Shown here: positions 57,319-64,000 of the stretch, piece after piece
How the letters are laid out: the number at the start of each line of letters is the position of its first letter
Position numbering within the stretch: the first letter of the stretch is position 1
Assembly: GCA_014058105.1 (NCBI GenBank)
Contig: JACGCM010002493.1
Location: 186,001-250,000, forward strand
Source of the DNA: Kingdonia uniflora
Taxonomy: Eukaryota; Streptophyta; Magnoliopsida; Ranunculales; Circaeasteraceae
DNA length: 64,000 nucleotides
Direction of reading: 5' to 3'
Notes under the pieces: model-generated
The model's database searches: none
The model's input: only the letters and a program-made list of their open reading frames with translations
Told to the model about the DNA's origin: nothing
Made by a program: the position numbers and the translations under genes

Positions 57319-58924
57319 TTGTGGTTTATGATCTCTACACGTGACCGTCTCAAGCAAACGAAGGAGAAGCTAGTGAGTCCGTTGAAGATCTATCGCAAAC
57401 CGAATTCGAAGAAGAATGACGATTTGGAGATGGGCGATCCCAACGAGAGACTTACAGTTTTGGAAACGACAGTTTCCGCTCTAACTTCTACGGTAGGAGA
57501 GTTAGTGGAGCAGTTGCGTCTCACGAACCTCGCTAAGGCTTCCACTTCGGTGAAACGGCGAGGTCGTTCGAAGAAGAAAGGGGTTATGGAGGTGGATGGT
57601 GACGAGGACGTTCCAATTTTTGATGATTCTAGTGCTGCCGAATCCGACGAGGAGCGATCGGTTATTGGTAAGTCCACGAATCCTATGCGTAATCTTCGTA
57701 TTGGTTTTAAGATTGAAATTCCGGTATTCGACGATTCGATCGATGCCGAGAAGTTGGATGATTGGTTAGATAGGTTATAAACCTATTTTTCTGTTTACAA
57801 ATACTCTAATGCTCAACAAATTTGCTTTGCTACTTTGAAATTCGCAAGTCATGCACTCACGTGGTGGAAATCTTATCGGAAACGCCACGATGTAGGAGAT
57901 TTGGGTTGGAAAGAATTCAAGGTTTTAGTGCGAAATCAGTTTTATCCAATTAGGTATGAGCAAGAGAGATGGTATAAATTGCACAATTTGCTCCAAAAGT
58001 TTGAGCAATCCGTACAGGAGTACACTACGGCGTTCCATAACCAAGCTTTGGTTTTGGACATTGATGTGGATGAGTACGAAGTATTTATGAAGTATACGGG
58101 GGGTTTGTCGGAGTCCATTAGGAGAGAGTTGAAGCTCTTTACTGTGGCCAATATCGAGGATGCTACCATGAAGGCAATTGGCATTAAAGGCAAGTATTTG
58201 AAAAGTGACAAAGAAAACGACAAGATCAAGTCGGGGTACAAGTCAACTTGGAAACACGAACATAAGGGAGAGGCCAAAGGAGAGGGGTCTTCGTCCAAGG
58301 AGTTTCATTGCAATCATTGTAAGGCGAGTGGGCATATTTTCGATTATTGTTGGAAACTTCACCCGGAGCTTAGGCCGAAGGAGGAGAAGAGCAAGAAAGA
58401 TCGATATGCACTAGCCACAGAGGTTGTTGACCTTCCGGATTTAGATAAACCGAATCTTAAGCTTACACTTATGTTTCAACGGACTTTGGCTTCCGAGGAG
58501 GAGAGTCGGGAAGAGCTTTTTCATGTCAGTATTCAGGTAAAGCAAAGTTTGGTCAAGGCCATTATGGATCCGGGTAGTCAGAAAAATTTGATTTCTGAGA
58601 CGTTGGTGAAGAAGATGGGTTTGACGACTACAGCTCATCCTAAGCCGTATGGTTTGGGGTGGTTTCAGAAAGATGCGGAAGTGATGGTCACGAAGCAGTG
58701 TACATTCAAGTTTACGATTTCTGAGAAGTTTATTGACGAGGTAACGTGTGAGGTGGTTCCTTTGGATGTGTGACAGGTCATCTTGGGTAGCCCTTATCTT
58801 TGGGACCGAAATGCGATTTATTACCGTAGAGCTCGCAAGTATCGTCTTGTGAAGGAGGGAAAGGAGTTCCATATCAATGCCTGTAAGGAGCATGTCACTA
58901 CGTCAAATTTGGTAACGGCGACTT
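57319..58924 (+). pseudogene. gag and protease of element C
   Basis: The frame opens at 57319 (MWFMISTRDRLKQTKEKLVS) with a helical N-terminus and KRRGRSKKKG, and stops at 57778. It continues from about 57781 with the capsid-like core (ATLKFASHALTWWKSYRKRH, FEQSVQEYTTAFHNQA), a knuckle CNHCKASGHIFDYCWKL and a protease with IMDPGSQKNLISE in place of the D-T/S-G-S loop, ending at TGA 58771. Beyond this stop the frame remains open to about 58924 (VILGSPYLWDRNAIYY). The single stops at two places are the main lesions. Confidence 0.8.
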
Positions 58925-58926
58925 AG

Positions 58927-59403
58927 GTGAAGCGGTTGGTTAATGCGAGCGGCAAATTTATGTTATTGGTGCGACCGGTTCAGGAGGGTACGTCGGCTAG
59001 AGTGTTGTCTCCAATGACAACGTTTTTTAAGCAACACACTGATATGGGGAAGTTGCAAGAGAAGGTTGTGGTACATACTGATCACAAACCATTCCCATTT
59101 TTAGCTACACAGTCCAAGCTACAGTAAGCTCGCCAGATGAAGGGGCTGTCATATCTCCAACAATTTTCCTTGATTAGCCATTTTAAGAAGGGAGTGGACA
59201 ACAAATTGGCTGATAGGTTATCTCGACCCCCATTACCAACTACTTCCGTTATGTTGGTTTCTATGCAAATACAGCCTTTTGTTACGTCAGGATATGTTGC
59301 AGGATATGATGATCCTAAGGGGCGTAGTATGTTTCGCCGAATGTTGCTACCAGGCAAGACATGTGTTCGTTTTGAGTCGTTTCGAGTTTGGAAGAAGGGT
59401 TAG
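58927..59403 (+). pseudogene. RNase H remnant of element C
   Basis: VVVHTDHKPFPFLATQSKLQ, a stop at 59125, then ARQMKGLSYLQQFSLISHFK, KGVDNKLADRLSRPPLPTTS. This is the end of the Ty3/gypsy RNase H domain. The sequence upstream of it joins directly to the protease tail, so the RT and the first part of RNase H were deleted. Confidence 0.75.
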
Positions 59404-59510
59404 CTACCTCGTATGTCGAAGTGGTCCAGCAGGGTAATGAACAACGCCGCATTCCCACCTCTCCAGTTCTCGCTTGAGCAGGAGCTCAAGGCTCCTAAAG
59501 GGGGGAGCCA

Positions 59511-60000
59511 TGATCCAGGAGGATCTAGAGTCGTTTTGGAGTCGAAGATCAATTTTATCTCAAGTCGTTCGAACGAGATTTATAGTCGTTCGAACGACTC
59601 GAACATGCCACTAAAATTTTGGCCCAGAGCCATATTTCGTTCGAACGAGTTGGGATTTCGTTCGAACGACCAGGCAACTTTTCTAGGGTTTTCGACCAAT
59701 TGGCGTAAAGTCGTTCGAACGACTCTGGCGGTGGTGTTATTTATGAGGCGTGTTTTTGCCTCGAGATGCGTTCGATTTGTAATTTCGAGTTCCCTCTGTA
59801 TAAAGGGAACTTAGGTTATTTTTTTAGGGTATGTTTTTTGGTTAGATCTAGAGAGAGTTCTGAGAGAAGCCTAGGGTTTTTGGAGTAATTCATTGTAATC
59901 TACTTCGTTTCTTTTAAGCAATTAAGCTTTATTTTGCCCAATTTTGGTGTTCTTCGTGTTTCTCTACTAACTAAAAGCTTCTCAATCGTATTGTGGATTA
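59511..60000 (+). repeat. 3' LTR of element C
   Basis: 490 bp; same ends as the 5' LTR. It differs by small indels in the palindrome region and by substitutions around the TATA box (CTGTATAAAG). Confidence 0.9.
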
Positions 60001-60005
60001 GCTTG

Positions 60006-60664
60006 ATCAAGTAGCGTAATAGTATCTTAATCAAGGATGTGGATCCTTGCAAATTCAAGTTCAGATTTTAGGCCACTGTTAGCTACAATTTACTTATTTC
60101 TCTTGGATATAGCTAAATTGCCTTGCAGTTCTTGGACTAACCTTTTTTTTAATAATAGAAAATCTCCATGATCTGGTGAGTATACGAATACTGCTCATAG
60201 ATGTATCTACCAATTTCACCCCAAAATTGTCTCTTTTTGAGATAATCCCTCACATTTTCGCTGTTAAGTCACTTCTCGGCTAAATATGCTCAGTTTGTCA
60301 ACTAAGAGAGAATTTCTTGATATTAATTCTTTTTCAGAACCCTAAACATTTGCAGGGTGGAGTATTATGAAAACAGTGATTAAACACCTTATCTTCAGTA
60401 AAAGAAGAAAATATGACTACCCTGATGGATTTGAACTCGAATTTAAGTCTGAATGAAACTTTGCAAGGTAAATAAAATTAAAAAGAATAGCTAAAAGAAA
60501 TTAAGTCTGAATGAAACTTTACTTCTAAAACTCCAATTTCTGACTGTAATACTTCACTTTCTGAATTTACTTGTTAAACTTCTACTCCTGACTGTAATAC
60601 TTCAGTTGTTGTCCAGCGAAAATGCAATGCCAGTCGTCGGCGATGCTCTTATGTTAGAAGGGGT
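60006..60664. other. Upstream region of the hydrolase gene
   Basis: AT-rich. A plus-strand frame at 60578-60664 is open into the hydrolase frame and reads SVVVQRKCNASRRRCSYVRR, rich in basic residues and serine like a plastid transit peptide, but a stop at 60575 and no ATG precede it. A short ATG-started segment at 60413 (MTTLMDLNSNLSLNETLQ) ends at a GTAAAT and might be a first exon. Confidence 0.35.
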
Positions 60665-61925
60665 ATGACCTGCAAAGTTTTTTTCAGCCAAGTAAAAATT
60701 GAAGATGGTTTAGATGATGAGGCATGTGAACTAGTCAATGGAGTCGAGCTTATCTTAGGGGAGGATACAGATTGCATCCGTGCTTATCTGTTCAAAGCAG
60801 CGAAGAACAATAATGGAAAAGGCATACTCCTCTTGTCTGATGTTCTTGGTTTTGAAGATTCATCTACAAGAGATTTCGCGTATCGAGTTGCATGCAATGG
60901 TTACAAGTATATAATGCATCTCTTTACGATTTCTAAATAATGCACTATATGTAGTTCTTAAAATAGCTATACGATCCCTTTCTATCTATTTTGTCATACT
61001 AATTTCGAAAAAGATTTACTTATAAGCAGTTTTGAACTTGATGTCCCATATATATTAGGTCAAGTCGTCAAGGTAATTTATGGAAATTTGCGTTTTGTTA
61101 TGTAATTGAAAATACTATTTATAGTTTTACATAGAATTGCTATAGATAAATCCAATTTTACTCGCATCACATGCTCACTCTTTTTCCTTTTAAACCATCC
61201 TTAGCCTGTTACTTTTCATAATTATGACTTCCAGCCAGCAACACTTGAAATGTTGTAAAACCAAATATCATATAACATCTGCTTAGTAAGCTAGGACCCT
61301 GTTTCTCTCTATTTATTACTCTGGAATAGTTATATAGGTCAGTGTAAACAACATTTGTTTTCTGATTATTGATTTTTTTTTTTTCTGTAGCGTTCTAGTA
61401 CCAGACTTATTCCGTGGGAATCCATGGAGAAAGAACAGACCCCAATCAGAATATGAAGATTGGAGAGCCGGACATCCATCTGCAAGGGTTGCCAATGATA
61501 TAAACACTTCCGCAAAATGGTTGGTTGACGAATTCATTGCTGCTAAAATATCGAACAAGCTTGGTATCATAGGCTTTTGCTACGGAGGTGGTCGACTGTT
61601 AGAAATACTAGCCCAAGAAGACCAACGACAATATTTTAATGTTGGTGTCTGCTTTTATGGGACACGGATGGACCCATCTTTAGCTCCCAGTGTCCAGTCC
61701 CCCATCTTATTTGTTACAGGTGACAGTGACCCGCTTTGCCCAGTTGGTGCCTTGCAGGATATGGAGAAGAGCATTGGTAGGGGTTCAAGGGTGGTGGTCT
61801 TCAAGGATCGTGGTCACGGATTTGTACATAGACCTCAATCTTCAGAAGAGGATGCAGATGCAGATGAGGCATTTTCTATCATGAGGAATTGGTTGCATGA
61901 TGGTTTGCTGCTAAACAAGATTTGA
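60665..61925 (+). CDS. Dienelactone-hydrolase-like protein (carboxymethylenebutenolidase homologue)
   Basis: Two exons: 60665-60906 (may extend upstream) and 61391-61925; the donor splits the codon of GY-N and the frame closes exactly as NVLVPDLFRGNPW. The alpha/beta-hydrolase triad of the family is present: Cys in GFCYGGG, Asp in GDSDPLCP and His in RGHGFVHRP. Length from ATG 60665 is about 258 residues, close to the catalytic domain of plant plastid members (family of At1g35420), whose natural substrate is not settled. Sequence before the ATG looks like a transit peptide without a visible start, so the true first exon is unresolved. The body is intact. Confidence 0.82.
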
Positions 61926-63613
61926 CTGTCTGTTTCTAATCTGTAACAGTTTTAACTGTCCACTGTGGTGTTGCTATTTATTTGTAAAAGAAAACATAAA
62001 AATTGTAGCTACATTTTAGTATCAATACATTTTGATTTCCTCTTCTTAGACAGACAGACATTGATAGAAATATCTGCTGTTGCCTGTAATTGCAGTTTCT
62101 TATGAGACAGTGCCTTCTGGAATTGCAGTTTCTTATGAGATTCAAGTTTGTATCTACGTATAACGGCTACCTAACAAGTCCATATATTAGTATTTATGAT
62201 GAACAAGTATACTGTCATTTGACACCATCATCCTCTCCCCAGGGGGACCTATGTCCAACAATATGTCATACTCATGATCCAAATGAGCATGTCTACTGTG
62301 GACCCTGTGTTCGCTTTCACACACATGGGAGTGTCGAGTGAGGCCTCAATGTAACCATGCACATGATTGCGGATCATGCCTGTGATGTCTACTTCCCCCA
62401 CACCACACCATCTCTCTGATAGGACCAACATTCTCTGGTCAAGCCCTTTTTGCACATATCTATAGCATGATCGATAAAGTTAAATCATCGTCCCTCATTC
62501 AAATTCACTTGAGATCTCTTCAAAAAGCATGAGGCCGTTGGAAGAAAGCTCATCCATGTGGGGGCAAATGTGCATTTGGCCTAGCGGGTAATTATTATTT
62601 GAAACAGGAGTAGCTGGGTATCGTATATTTTGAGGTGATCTTAACAATTATTTCATTTGAAACTGGAGACAATCCAGCCTTCCAGGGCCGTGTAATGGCC
62701 ATAAGATGCTATTGTATAAATAGACATTAGACAGACAACTAATTGTAATCATTCCCACCCACACAATGCACATAAATACCAAAATACCAAAATACCAACC
62801 AGAGAAAATAAATTCAGATAATAGACGACAACGATGTTGGCCAATACAAGTTTCTATAACTTGAATTCGATAGCAAAGTTTGCTTTACCGGGAGGGATCA
62901 GGGAGCTCTGATAATGATGAAACATTTCAATGAAATAAATGTTCTGAGTAGGAATCACACTCTTAAGAGACCTAAATAGCTCACACTCTAATACAAATTA
63001 AGGTGAAGGGCGGGCAATGATTACCAAACAAAATTAGGAACCAAAAGCAACAAAGTTAGGAAAAAGAGAGAACAAAAGAACAAGGCTTGCTTATACCAAC
63101 AGCAAAAAGGAGAAAAAGAGCAAAAGCAAAAGCAAAACCATGTGCAATTCTAAACAATACAAACTGCAAAAACAAAGCTTCAAAATCAGAGAATCCAAGA
63201 AACATCTTTCAACAGGCACAAATATTTTACTCACATGGATTCTTGTATTAAATTCATAAACAGAGAAACCATATTTATAAAGAGAAACTAAGGATCACAA
63301 ATGTACATTGGAAATTTTACAGGCACATTGATTAATAAAAGAGTTTGAAACTATTTTCAGTAAAATCTCACAAGCCAAATTCCAAAACTGAAACAAACTC
63401 ACTTTTCAAAATAACTATAACAAAAAAATTCCAAAGATCTCCCAAAAATAAAATTAATATTAAACAAAATAATAAACCCAGCCCAAACCCTCGTCTTCTG
63501 ATGTTTATGGTAAGCATAGAAGGTATTGGTAAATCACAGCATGCAGTTCAGGTTCTTCTGGTTGATCCCATCTTCACATCATAATTACTTTGTAACTAAA
63601 GAAAAAATTTGAT
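61926..63613. other. Intergenic region between hydrolase and patellin genes
   Basis: No convincing gene. AATTGCAGTTTCTTATGAGA occurs twice (about 62090 and 62120). The right part presumably contains the 3' untranslated region of the minus-strand patellin gene. Confidence 0.4.
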
Positions 63614-63868
63614 TCACTCCGAGGTCTTAGTCTTTGATCGGTACACGAGCTTCTTTTTCTTTGATGAGGTGTTGTCAATGGTGATGACCACCTTCCCTGG
63701 TTCCCCAATTTTGAAGCTATTGCAAATCACTGGTTCATCTGTAGTGGAGGCTATCTTTCTCGCCTTCTGCACAATCACTGTGTACCCGTCTTCTGCAGTG
63801 GGCACAAACTCAGCACCATAGCTTACTTCCCATCCAGCAACTCGCAACTCCCAGACAAGTTGGCATGT
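63614..63868 (-). CDS. Patellin, last exon (GOLD domain end)
   Basis: Minus-strand exon with acceptor TGTACAG just beyond 63868 and stop TGA at 63614-63616. It reads CQLVWELRVAGWEVSYGAEF, VPTAEDGYTVIVQKARKI, FKIGEPGKVVITIDN and ends KLVYRSKTKTSE. This is the C-terminal half of the GOLD domain of plant patellins, Sec14-GOLD lipid-binding proteins acting at membranes and the forming cell plate. The CRAL-TRIO/Sec14 domain and the rest of the gene lie to the right of the window. No lesion is seen. Confidence 0.85.
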   Translation of the reverse strand, partial: TCQLVWELRVAGWEVSYGAEFVPTAEDGYTVIVQKARKIASTTDEPVICNSFKIGEPGKVVITIDNTSSKKKKLVYRSKTKTSE

Positions 63869-64000
63869 CTGTACACATTAATATCACCCAATTACCCAAT
63901 TAACCACCATAAGTATATAAATCATGAAATGAAACTTTGAAACGAGTACAGGAGCAACATTCTAAGCTTTAGTATAATACACGGCTGTAAATACAACTTT

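Larger units (their letters stand above)
56791..60000 (+). mobile_element. LTR retrotransposon with deleted RT (element C)
   Basis: LTRs 56791-57279 and 59511-60000 (TGATCC...GGATTA), with a perfect target duplication GCTTG (56786-56790 and 60001-60005). A primer site starting TGGTATCAG lies at 57282 and a purine tract AAAGGGGGGAGCC ends at 59509. Inside are gag, a zinc knuckle, a protease and, after a deletion, a remnant of RNase H with the start of the following linker; RT and integrase core are missing. It is the same family as element B. It sits about 660 bp upstream of the ATG of the hydrolase gene. Confidence 0.92.

Overview
The window is nuclear DNA of a flowering plant, most likely a eudicot. 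It has spliced genes with GT-AG introns, including parts or copies of typical plant families: a restorer-of-fertility-like PPR gene, a PARC6/CDP1 plastid-division gene, a patellin and a dienelactone-hydrolase-like protein. These lie in dense, nested retroelements. No rRNA, tRNA or CRISPR array was seen.

Left part (1-15136). Bases 1-4434 are the 3' part of a Tat-type Ty3/gypsy element (copy 1), ending inside its 3' LTR. Joined to it is a minus-strand endogenous pararetrovirus fragment (family Caulimoviridae, 4435 to about 8310) with primer site, movement-protein, coat-protein and start-of-protease remnants. An RFL-type PPR pseudogene (8745-12849) follows, split by a 2 kb non-autonomous LTR element (8974-11018). 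Unidentified exon-like pieces fill the rest.

Centre (15137-30924). A complete 15.8 kb Tat-lineage retrotransposon has 737-bp LTRs and a CTTAC target-site duplication. It carries broken gag, protease, RT, RNase H, a second 'archaeal-type' RNase H and integrase, then a ~145-bp tandem repeat and a long antisense accessory gene with introns and coiled coils. A rearranged TRIM element sits inside it. The LTRs are about 98.8% identical while gag-pol is full of stops, so this copy was probably mobilised in trans.

Right part (30925-64000). In order: an inverted-repeat element (31110-31992) and low-complexity tandem repeats; a conserved plant gene of unknown function with one frameshift (about 36920-39870); a minus-strand LINE remnant; a PARC6/CDP1 partial copy with six in-frame exons; a GC-rich coding-free LTR element (44657-49171); a hAT-like element holding a PPR E-domain fragment; an inverted pair of tiny genes of an unrecognised family, one split by a gag-only LTR element that itself carries a hAT MITE; a 519-bp TRIM; a 3.2 kb LTR element with deleted RT; a dienelactone-hydrolase-like gene (60665-61925); and the last exon of a patellin gene (63614-63868, minus).

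The host genes do not form a pathway. The window mainly records repeated element insertion into, and decay of, low-copy plant genes.
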